A stretch of DNA of 64,000 bases from Strix aluco (taxonomy: Eukaryota; Chordata; Aves; Strigiformes; Strigidae): assembly GCF_031877795.1 (NCBI RefSeq), contig NC_133971.1, forward strand, positions 87,010,446-87,074,445, in the 5' to 3' direction. Positions 22,001 to 34,000 of this stretch are shown here, piece after piece; the stretch's first letter is position 1, and each line of letters begins with the position of its first letter. The notes under the pieces were generated by a model that did no database searches, was not told the DNA's origin, and saw nothing but the letters and a program-made list of their open reading frames with translations. A program made the translations under genes and the position numbers.

Positions 22001-25000
22001 CTGGGAGAGCAGAGCAGCTGGGCTCTTGAAAGGCAAGCTTCAAAGCCTCCTGCTGCTTTGAGAACCCCACTGTGCTACTGAGATCATGGAGATGATCTGC
22101 TAGTCCCTGATTTCTCTGCAAGAGAAAAGGCCTGCAGTCCTCCAGGTTTTGTTACCTCCTGAGCCTTAAGAATTTCCTGGTAAAGGTCTCTGGTTTCTAA
22201 AGGAGTGCGTTGGCACATCCAAGAGGACATGCAGTCTTGCCCTCTTCCTTGTATTTTATCTGTTGATTGTCTTTTGGATATGTGCCATCTTTCCCAAGGA
22301 GCCAGAAGAGACCACGGAATTGTCTTTGTGTGGTTCTGGGGAGGGGGAGATACCTACACCCAGCTTTTAAAGCTGATTTATAAAAAGAGGTAAAACTGCT
22401 TGGGAGAGAATTGGGTTTTGGAAACTGATATTTTTCTACCCTGCAGCTTTTTTTAATGAATTCAGTGGGAATTGGTTTTGGCCAAAGACCTATTTTTTTA
22501 CCCACTTAAGGGGGGGAAAAAAAAAAAATCAACAAACTCTTTGGGTACAAACTCTGTCGTCAGGTTATAATGTGAGTTCCCAGCCTGTGTCAGTCCCAGT
22601 GCCTGCCATGTCTGGGCCCACCTGGGTGGGTTTAAAGCAAAGGTCCATCTAGCCCTGCAGCCTGTCTACAAAACTTCCCGCAGGCGGATGCCGAGGGAAG
22701 CGTGAGAGCAGAGCAAGTCCAACGCGATGGAGCTATGGTTGCACGTGGACTGTGGGATCAGAGGGTGGGAGAGGATAAAGCCTGTTGTACTACCCTTTTC
22801 TGGGCTGCAATACATGGGCGAGGAGGCCGGAAAGCTGTGGATGTGGATCTCACCCATCTTGCCTGCCTTCTCCAGACGCTGACTGCACAGAGATCAAGAA
22901 CAGGTTTGTGGCTGCTCGCTCTCGCCTCCCTGTCATGTTCATCGCCACCCCAAAAGACCAGTGGAGCTCCATGTGGACCCAAGAACAACCCTCAGCGCAG
23001 GTGAGCTGGGTCCTCTGTCCTTGTCCTGTGGTGGCTGCCAGGTTGGGGCAGTTTCCTGCTCCCGGTGCTGGAGCCAGCTCTGACAGCCCCATGCATGAGC
23101 GGGGTCCCTGCTACATCCAGGACTGCCGAGTTTCACCATCTGGCTTTCTTTCCTCCCCAGATCCTGCAGCGCCTTCTCGTGCTGGCCTCAGAGTCTCTCC
23201 GTGCTGTGGAGGAGCAGCTCATGGACCCGCTCAACGGCCAGGATGTGAAGGTAGGCCTCTGGGGTGCCAGCGCAGGCGTTTTCAGGCTCTGGCAAAGCAT
23301 ACTGGTCTTCAGTGATGATCACTGGGGTGTGTTAGTAGGATTCAGGCTGTGGCCATGCGTGGTTGCCCTGGGATGAAGAGCAGCGAGGATGGGAGCGTGG
23401 AGGCTAGTGCCCCACTGTGCTACCCTGTTTCTGGGGGACCCAGCTCTGCATAGAAACTTGAGGTGAAATATCACTGATTAGGACAAATTTATTTTGTATT
23501 CTGGTTTCCCTGGGACGTGAGCAAACCCGCAGTGTTCCTGTGCTGAATCAGTCGTGTGTCTGTGGCTGGAACAAATGGCTCCTCTGGGAGACTCTGTCTT
23601 GGTGATGTGCAAATCTGGTTTGTGCTCAAGTCTTACCAAGCCTAGGGTGGTGGAGGTTTTGGTAGGATGCCAACAGGCACTTTAGGAAGATGTTATTTTG
23701 GTTTGAGTGGAGGAACAAGGCCGTATATAGTTTAACCCTCTTCACTTTCTCAGTGATTTTATTTTTTAAGTTAAAACATCTATTACTGAAATGGACCTAG
23801 GAGGTGTAGATGCATTTATTTGCCCTTGCAAGGGAGATAGTGTGTTTTGGAGGGGAGATTGTTGATGTACCAAGTAGGCAGTTCAAGCTGAGAGGACCAG
23901 AGAACCAAACAGTGGTTACATATGACAGATTCACATTAGAAACACACACCCCACCCCATATAGCATTTTTTTTTTTTCTGCCTAGGCAATATAAAAGGGA
24001 TTTATTGACACTGCTTTCAGTTCTGCTGCATTTTGTGCTGGAAGTATTACAGGGGTGAGGTCTGCTGGAGGTGGTAGCAGTGTGCGTTACAGGGCTGTGA
24101 AGGGATGAGATGCTGTGTACGCCTGAGACGTGCCTGGTGTGCTGCAGTCACCATGCGGACCCAAGACTGAAATTCAAGAGGTGCAGTGTGAGCTGGGAGT
24201 GGTTAGCTCCCGAAATGAGCCATCGCCTGTCCATAACATCCTCCCAACACCTTGACTCAGCCTCCTCAGTCCTCCTTCCCTCTCCCCTCCTCTTGGCCAC
24301 TGCAGTGAGATCCTTTCCCTTCCCCAGGGTATCCCTCTGGTCCATACCAGCGTCCTCCCAGGCCTGTCATGTTCGTTAGGGATAAACATGTGATGCTGTT
24401 TCCAGGGCTGCTAATCTATTTGTAAGCAAAGCTTGGGGTGGCAAGGACAGAAAAGCCTTTCCAGTGCAACCTGGAGTTGACTTCTCTTCCTATGTATCTA
24501 AGAGTGTGCTCCGAGGTTTTTTTTGTCTTTGCATTTGGGTCACTTGTGGACGTGTCCATTCTCACGCAGATTCAGACGTGGGTTTGTGAGCTCTGTTTCC
24601 TTGCTCCCATGGGGGCTACAATAAGCCATGGACTTGGTCAGCTGGGTGGGAAAGAGGGTCTGCGTGGATCAGAGCTGGAACTCGGTGCTGGTCACTGTTG
24701 TTCTTCATGTGTGTTCTCCCCAGCCTGGCTGTAAACCAGCTCCGAGCAGTGGCTTTTCTGCCAGCACCAAGTTGGGCAGTGTCCCACGCCTCCGTTCATG
24801 TCTCTGTATCATTTATTTTGTGAAAACATACACATGGTTTTAAGTTTTTTCCATTTTAATACAGCTGCATCCACAGTGCCAAATCCTGCCTGTCTAAATA
24901 TTTATGTGTGTGGGATTGCTCCCCTCCATTAACGGGGCTTGCTCTCACTCTGTCTGCTTGATGGAAGATGCTGCTGCCCTCTGGGGCAACTCCTGTTGGA

Positions 25001-28000
25001 CAGACGGGACAGTCCCATTATTACACAGCTCCTTGTGTCCCCTGGGTGTCATTCGTCTCTTGTTAGCTTCTTGACTGCCCTCTTTGTTCTGGGACCTTGC
25101 CACATGTGGTGCAGTTACCTGTTTCAGCTCACCATCTCTCCCTCTCTCGACTGGGCCCCTTTTGGGCCCCTCACTACAAAAAGGACATTGAATTACTCGA
25201 GCGTGTCCAGAGAAGGGCAACGAAGCTGGTGAAGGGTCTGGAGCACAGGTCGTATGAGGAGCAGCTGAGGGAACTGGGGTTGTTTAGTCTGGAGAAGAGG
25301 AGGCTGAGGGGAGACCTCATCACCTCTACAGCTACCTGAAAGGAGGTTGCAGAGAGCTGGGGATGAGTCTCTTTAACCAAGTAACAAGTGATAGGACAAG
25401 AGGTAATGGCCTCAAGTTGCACCAGAAAAGGTTTAGACTGGATATTAGGAAGCATTTCTTTACAGAACGGGTAGTTAGGCGTTGGAATGGGCTGCCCAGG
25501 GCAGTGGTGGAGTCCCCATCCCTGGAGGTGTTTAAGAGTTGGGTTGATGTAGCGCTGAGGGATATGGTATAGTTGAGAACTGTCAGTGTTAGGTTAATGG
25601 TTGGACTAGATGATCTTCAAGGTCTTTTCCAACCTAGATGATTCTGTGACTGCCCACCCCACTATTGTGCACTCTGTGGTCAGGGCTGGGGAGGACCACC
25701 TTGGTCCTGTGGAAGGCTCTTCTCCAGGGACCATCCCTGAGTCCTGGGGACAGCGGTTAGATTTTTCTGCTGACCTGGGAAACCAATAGGGTGGAGAGTG
25801 TAGTGCTTCTGGCTAGACATCTGATGTGGGTAGGGAGCAGCTCCCTCTCTAAGTGTTGATCTTGCTGTACAGTTGGGCTGTGGCAGTCAAGTGTTCCTTG
25901 CTGGTGCACTTTGGAGGTCCAGAGATCGTTTAGCCTATCCACCAGATCACCATGGCGGAACCAGCTTGCTCTTGACAGAGTCCTTGTTACAGCACTTGCA
26001 TGGGGTGTGGGGGAGTGAGGGTCACATCCTTCTGACATGAGGAGAGCCCATGCTGGAACAGGGATGTGTCTCAGCCCAGAGGGAATGAGAAGGCCAGTAA
26101 GGGCTAGAGCTTCTCATGGCTTCACCACAGCCATGTTTTTCCTATGGATGTTTTGGAAAACTTCTGACATTAATCTCACAAACATTTTGTCTTTCTAAAT
26201 AGAAGGGAATAAGAATTCAAGCAAGGACTTTGGAAATCTCTCCCATCTCTTCTGCTTTCCTGTGTTCTATATTGAGTAGCACTGGTCTTTTCTCTCTGCA
26301 GATGGTCTTCCGCCCTCCTTTGGAATTCTATGATGTCCTAATCCACCTGAATCCAACTCAGATTCCTCGTCATCTGGAGAGTGTGGACCGGCCACTAAAG
26401 TCGTTTTCCCGGGGTGTGGTGAAGAACAGCACTTCAGTGAAGATCCTCTTTCCTGTGGTGGATTATGACCCTGTACAGTGCTACCTCCAGGAGCTGAGAG
26501 TAAGCACAGCCCGTTGGGAAGGCACAGGGGGCCTGCATAAGGGGGCCTAAATGGCCTTCTGGCATTTAGGTTGCCTGCTACTGCAGGACCTACTTGGTGA
26601 CATCTTTATGTATTTTGCATGGGATTGTCGCTCTTTGAAATCACTTCTTCAGCAGAAGACTTGGTGAATACACCACCTGTTTCATGGAAATGGGAATGCT
26701 GCTGATGTGAGAATGACCTCAGATACAAAGCTCCTGGGGCTTTTGCTGAAGAATATTCTATTTCAGTGCAGAAATATCTTTAAGTCATTTGTCTCTAGTT
26801 AGTTAATTGACTTTTCATGGCTTCTTGGCTTCTTGCGCATCTGGGGTGCATGATGGACCGCTGTTTTCTTGGGGGGTTGTGTGTGTGTATAGGAATCCAT
26901 GGTACCAGTAGGGCTCCTGCTGTTAGGCGAGTGGTTGTGTGAGCCATAGAGACTGAATATTGGTCACAGGACAGTTCCTTTGGGTCTGGTTACATGCATA
27001 ACTGCAGAGGAAGCTGGTAATGTGGGTATATGGAGAACATCAGTATCCGAAGTCATCAACCCTGTTCACTTCCACTGTGTGGCCATGCCAAAGCCTCAGC
27101 AAGCTGGGGAGGTATGCAGGATGCTGGGTGCCAGCAGTGATCCACACTGGATCTGGACAGCCAGTGCTTTGCAGATGTGCAGCCTCTGCCTCTTTGGCCC
27201 TTCCTAACTTCACGTGTGATATCTGAGTTAAATGTTAGTGTGCAGAGAGGTGGGGCTGTGATGCTCTTTTTTCAAAACCTGGCTTGACTTTCAAGTACCA
27301 TCATCACTTACCCACAGAAGTCCTGTGAGCAGTATCAGAGCTGCTGCAGGAATTGTAGGTTGGCTTTGGTGGAGATCTCCAACTCTGTTCCCCTGTCAGG
27401 GCAGAGCCAGCTTTGACATTAGAGCAGGCTATGCAAAACCCAGTCCTGTTGAATCTGATTGTCCAGGCATGGAGATTTCCTACCTCCCTGTCCCAGTGTT
27501 TGGCCACCATTGTGAAAGATGTGCCTGAATTGAAACTCCAGTTCAGTCTGGAAGACGCTGGGCCCTTTCAGTTCAAGCTTCCCTTTCACTTTAACACAGG
27601 CAGCTTAGGAGGTGGGCAACGAAAACATGCAAGGGTTTCTTTGAAGGTTTCCTCACCCTGGGCACAGTCCTGTTACCTCCCAAGCTGCCTGCCAGCTGTG
27701 CTGCGTGATGAACTCTGCCCATGGGAATCTGCTGTGGCTGCCAGGTCTAGCAAGGTGCAAGCTCAGTCCTCCTGTCACCCACAGCAGGTTGGGACAGTCT
27801 TAGGGGGTGAGGAAGTGAGACACAGGGATGCACGCAAGGCCTCTTTAAATTGAGGAAGACCTCAAAATTGTCCACAATTTCCCTGCAAGTAGCACTGCTG
27901 CTTTAGCTGGAAGGACATGGGGGAGAGGAGGTGCCCAGTGCTCTCCTGTCTTTGAGAAGGAAGGTGGTTGAGAAGCTGGAGGTCCTGCAGACACATTGTA

Positions 28001-31000
28001 GAGAGCACTGGGGGATTTCTTGTGGTCCGGAATATGCAAGAAGGAAGGAGAGAAGCACCCTTCACAAGACTTAAAAGGGAGCAGGAAGCATAGCGACGGG
28101 GAGATGTTCTCTATTTCACTCTCTTTCCTGGTGTCTTTCCATCTGAGGATGAGTATCAAGACCAGCCCCTCTCTTTTTATTCCCTAAATGGTGAGGATTT
28201 GACCTGCTGCCATGAAACCTCAACCAGGAGGCATAGATATGGGTAGGAAATAGCGTTTCTTAAGCCTGAAATCCTTCTCCACCCCATGCTGGAAGTGGGG
28301 GTTAAAGCTGAACAGAGTGTTTTACAGCTGCCACCAAGGTGCTGGAGGTGTCTGTATGCATGGGACCAGAGCCTCTGTGTCTCTGAAGGGGTCAGGGCTA
28401 GGCAATCCTCATGGAGACCTGGCAGGAAGCTGACTTCTAGCTCGAAGAAGTACTGGAGACTACTGGACGAGCCTATCAGGAGAGCTGGCTCCTTGGAGAG
28501 GCTCTTAACTGCTTGCAGCAAATCTGGCTATATATTGAGGCAGTCAGTCAGGAAACTCGCAGGGTGTGTTGCACTTTATAGGATGTTTTTGTGCTTCTAG
28601 TCAACTTGGTGTCAGCAAATGGCTCCAGAAGTGAAAGGTGCAGGAGAGACTTCCCTGGAAAGCAGTTTTCATTATCCTTTAAGCAATTATGACTTAATTG
28701 GTCCAGTCAATAGTGACTTCCAAGCTGTCTAAATTTTTACTGCCTGTTTCCTCTAATACAGAGACACACAGACTTGAAATAGGGTTTGGCTGGGTTACAG
28801 ATTACAGGTGGTCATAACATCCCAAAGAAGAAGAATGGATATGAGCAGAGATCATGCTGCCTCATTGAAAGCAGTGTTGGGATCATTTGGTGTTTCCTGT
28901 TCTTTGACCTGAGAATGCTTAAGAGGGAACAGAGTAGGAACTGGTCACAGCTTTCTCTGAAGAGTGAGCTATGGGATAGTGAGCCTGAAATCTGCTCTGG
29001 CATTTCTGTCTGGAGGGCTTTTCCTCCTCTTGAAGGCTCTGAGGTAGGTATGGCTGCGTTCCCTTGTGGCTGTCCTATTGGAGGTATCTTGTACTACCAG
29101 TTCACTTGTCTCTTGTAGCTTCCAGATCAGTAGCAGGCAGACCTGAAGGCACTGATGAATATCTCCTTCTAGGCAAACAGGTGTTTCTTCTCCTGGAAGC
29201 ATCACAGAGGTGATGCTGCACCTGCTCTCAGATAACTTAGCCATGTCCATGCGTGTTGGAAGGCCTCAAAAGCTGACTTTGCACTCACTGCAGGGTCACT
29301 AGCAAGCAGGCGATGCTGAGCTGTCAGTAGAAACTACTCCACCAGAAATCATCTGGCTTCGTGTATCCATGTACCAATATTCTTGCCTAAAGGCAAGACC
29401 TTTGCATCAGCTTCGTGCGTTGACCTAGCTTTGGTTGGTAGCCTCTCTAACACCCTTGTATTTTTCCTCCCCTGGCTTTTGTTGCTTTAAGTGGCATTCA
29501 CCTCCTCATCCGTCAGTCTGGGAGCCCCAGGGGTGATCCAAACGCAGCAAGAAGGTGGTGCCGGAAAAGAGTGTGGTGACAGCAGTGAATCTTTAGGATA
29601 TATTTTGGATGAGAAGGCGCTTGGACGCAGGACTGACTGGCTTTGACTCAAGAGTAATTTGCTCTCCCTTAACAGCACAAACGACAGAATTGAGCAACAG
29701 GGTCGTAGCTGAGGCTGACAGTGCAGCCATGGTGGGGTTATAGGAACAAAGGAAGACATCTGCCACGCAGCAATACTGTGAGATTTTGTTCTCTTCTGGG
29801 TGTAGAAAAGAAACACTGGCCCTTTTCTGAGCTTCCCATGTGAAAAAGGGATTTAAATGCCTGGACATACTGATTGAGTTGACAGGGACAGGAAGTAGCA
29901 TCTTCCCCAGTGTCCTTGGCCCAGTAACCAGGAGACCCACTCTTCTCTTGTCCAACCTGTTTGCTTCTGAGAGGTCCCTGTTCTTCTCAGATCAAAGGGG
30001 TTAGCAAAGCAGGAGTACTCTGGAGCCGAAGGATTGATGTGTGCCTTCCCCAAGAAGCCTAATCAGAGGAGAAAATGAAAGGAGGGGAGGTGTTGAGTCC
30101 TGACTGCTTTAATTTCTCCTGCTCCAAGGAGATGTGCTGCAGGAGCTGGTCTGATTGAGTTGCTCTGGTGCCTGGGAGGCTCTGGGTAGAGATGAAAGGC
30201 TGGTTGTGGATTTCAGACAGCAAATTCTTCAATTCCAGGACAGATCTGATAGAAAAGGCCTGTTCTGGGAGTCTGTCCAGATGAGAAAGCTTTGCAGACA
30301 CATGCTTTTGAGGGAAAGCAGGTACCAGACGCCATGCAGAGAGGGCTTCCCTGGAGCTTCAGCCCATCAGCAGCCTCCCTGACAGTCCCAAGTACCTCAG
30401 CAAGCAAACCCTGGGTTGTGCCCTGGCAGGGATTCTCCAGCAAGCCTAAATTAAGTTTTAAGTATCTCAAACAAGGTTCCCACTGGATCTCCATTGTGAC
30501 TGCTGGTCTGTGTTGTGGTGGCGGTTGAGCCACCCCCAGCCGTTTGCTGGCAGCATGATGTGGGAAGGCTTGGTCAGTACAGCTTTTGCTCCAGGGTTGC
30601 TTGGCTGCCCTCTGGACTTGGGAGACGATCCAGAAGACACAGGACTTGATATGCTTGTTGTGCCTGTCTGCACGCATTCAGGAGCTCACGAAGCCCAGAG
30701 GTTCTGGTCATCTCCCTGAGGTCCAGAGCTGTTCTCTCATGGTGGGGAAAATCAGATGAAGCTGTCTGTGCCATGTCCATCAGCATGTCTATAATGGCTG
30801 TTAAAAGACCTAATATTTCTTACTGGGTCTTTGGTCTCACTAGGTCACTGGATGTGAAGTGCTCTCTTTCACTGAGATTTAGTTTTCTCTGGCTGCACAT
30901 GCCTGTGGAAGAGCTCGTGACAGAGGAGCTGCCCATCTTGAGCAGGATGATGTTTCTTGCTTTAGTGTAAACATCCTTCCCTCTAAAGCAATGTTTTACA

Positions 31001-34000
31001 TTTCTTGCACCTTCAGACAAGACCTATCTGGAAGACTTTCAGCCCTTTCCTTTCTTCCTCCCATGGTGTAGGAATGTGTATCTTGCTACTGCATGTTAGG
31101 AAGGAATTAATGATACTAAAAATTCTTAGTCTTTTACAATTTATAAGCTGTGGTTACGGGATGTAGCTTGAACTGGTGAAATCTTTTCAGGCAGACTGCT
31201 CCCTTCCTGTTTTGACTGACAGGGCTGACTCCTGTGGTGACTCCAGATGGGCATTGACAAACTGAAAAAACTGTGGGCTTGTGTAGCATGGAGAAAACCT
31301 TCCTGTCTGGTTCTACCCCTTCAGAGGGGCAGAGGTGGCAGGAAATTACCCGCTCTTACAGCTGCAGAGCAGCTATGTGACCCTTAGCATAGTGCCCAGG
31401 GTTGGGGGTGGATGCCCATGTGTGTGTACACATATGGGCACGTGTGTGCTTAGCGAGGCATCAGCCTGATGTGCTCCTTAGGTGAGCTGACAGGGTACTT
31501 GTGGCTGCATTTCTTCTGTTGGTAATGCCTTCCCAGAGGTCCTGTAGGATTTGTCCCATAGGAAGTGATGGAAGACTTTAATCTCAGATGGTTTGGTGGA
31601 TTGATGGACAAGGCATGTTTGCTAACGGAGCCAGGAGAACATGGGTAGCTTTTTTCTTTGCCATACTTCTTTGCTGCTGCCCCAAACTCTTGGGACAAGG
31701 ATGCACATGTGGCTCCGATGAGGGAGTCGGAAGTGGAAAAATTTGAGTAGTTTGAAATGGCTTTTATCAGCTGAATCCCAAACCTAATGCCCAGGTTTCT
31801 TGTGTCTTTTAAAACCTCTCTAACAGAGGAGTAACTGCAGCCTGGTTTTCTCGACAGTGCTTGTTGCTCAGTTTGGGCATGGGGGAAGGCTCTGTCTGTG
31901 TCACGTAACCTGTGAGCAACAGGGCAGGTCAAGTAGGATGACAAGGACCTTAAAGTGTTAACCACAGATGTAGTAATTTATTGGAAGTAAGTAGCTTTAA
32001 TAGGGTTTTATACTGGTAGGTTCCTTGCTGAGAGCACTTAAAATGTTCTAAGCACTGAACTAATGTTGGTTGATGCATTTGCCACTTGAACTGCATGAGG
32101 AAGAGCTGCTAGGCACATTTTGGGTGCAGAGACCTCCCGAAACAGCTCCTCTTTTTCCAGCAGATGTGTTGCAATGGGCCTGATCTCTGGGTGTAAGTAG
32201 GAGCATGGAAAAAATGGGTGGAAAAATGGTTAAGTCAAAAAACCCCACCCCTAAACAACAATAATGTAGTTGCTTAACTAGTGATGAGCGCTTATGTCAT
32301 TGCAAAATCCATGCTTCAGCCTGAGCTGCTTAATCCAGTAATCCCATTTTTAGATCAGGGTATTGTTTTACTCACCACTGTTCTCCATCCTATCATTTGA
32401 ACAACGCAGATGGCTCCTTACAGACCTTGAGCTAATCTTCTTCCAGGTGCCGTGTACCCCTTCCCCAGACTATTAAGCTCATCTGAGTCACAGCCCCGAG
32501 CTTGCAGGTCCCCTGTGCCCCTGTGAGATGGGAACCAGCTGTAGGTTTTGCTGATGGCAAGGATCCTCCTGAGCATGGGGGCTTTCCCTGGGCCTTTAAA
32601 GCTGAATTGCAACCAAAGATAAGAGCAGCTTGAGGAGTAGGGCTTCAAATGCACTCCCTGCCTTTTCTCCCTTTTCTCTTAAACTTGCACTTGAAGGTGG
32701 TGTTTGCAGGCTCAGGCAAGCCCAGCGGCACTGATCATGGAGCATGGGATGTGGAAAGGGAGGCAAACCCTGTTTGTCTTTACTGCCCAAGCCCTCTGTA
32801 CAAACAGAAGTGCGGTGGCTAATACACAAGTGCAGAAGGTTGCCCTTTGTGGGGATTTTGAACTGGATGCCATCCTTTTAATATCTACCCTCTGCTCCCT
32901 GCTGTCTGGAAAAAAGGTGCTGGGTATCAGGCTGAACAGTGGTTTTATTGGGAAATGAGGTGAGTCTGGGAGGGCTCCTTTCCTGCAAATGCTCCTGGCT
33001 CCTGTCCAGCAAGACATGCCTGTAAAAAGTACCTTTCTCGTATGGAGCATCGTGTGGCACTCAAGACCTTGCCCTGTAGAGTGGCAGAGCTTTTTCAGGT
33101 TCTCACATGCTCTGCTCCCCTTTGGTTTGGAAAGTGGCACGTTGGCAGTCAGCGTGCCCTGAGTTTTCTTGCCCTTTGAGCTTTCCCCCTCTCCTGCTGT
33201 TTGCCTTTTGGCAAAAGGAGAAGTCTTCTCTGTTGACTGGGCTCTGAGTGCAACCCATCGTTCTCAACAGAGAAATGCCAGGGCAGGTTGCCTCTTTCTC
33301 AATGTATTTTTAGACAGTGGTTTTCCTAGCCAGTTTGGTGAGATAGTGCCTTGACCAGCCTTGCCCCTGTGAAGATCCCATGAAGTGGGATGAGCTGGCA
33401 GGTCTTAGGATCTTCCCAGCTTGATGGCCTAATTGTGTTACCCTTTGTTTGTGATAGGTCAAGTCCGAACTCATAAATCTGGCTCTGAAGGTTGCAGACA
33501 CCACCACCCCTTCCTGCTTATCAGGTCTTTACTCTTAAAATGCCACTCCACCCCTTGGGATCATGGGTAATACCAACCCAGTCCACCTTTTTCATCCTCC
33601 TACTGTAATCCTGGTATGTCTGTATATGACCCCTTCCAAGCTTGCCTTTGATGTTGATCTTTTTTCACGCCCATCCCCATGAAAACCTCATTATGCAATG
33701 GTGGCAGCAGAGACCTCTCTTTGTAAGACCCTGGCAAAGTTGCAGCTGGGGTAACTAAGGGGAGGGGGGAGAAGGCTGACGAGGGAGTAGAGGGTCTGCG
33801 TTTCTTGCAGTAAGTTGCTCTAAAGCCAGTGAGGCCATGTGTCATGTGGGGGCTGTTTGCTTGGCTGGGTAAACATGTGCCATTGCCTGTTGTTAATCTC
33901 CACTGAGATGAACAAGTGTCAGGGAGCAGTTTCTTGGCTGTCTTGGTCAGCTGCACTCAGAGTGCATATCTTTAGGTACCAGCGTGTTGGGTGCTGAGCT

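Noticed and set aside
29500-30800. Series of - strand open frames that might be a decayed retroelement
   Set aside because: No reverse transcriptase, gag or LTR signature could be read, and no flanking repeats were found.
31450-31965. 171-codon open frame on the - strand inside NOL6 intron 24
   Set aside because: No recognisable domain. A rough estimate gives one or two frames of this length by chance in six frames of 64 kb at this composition.
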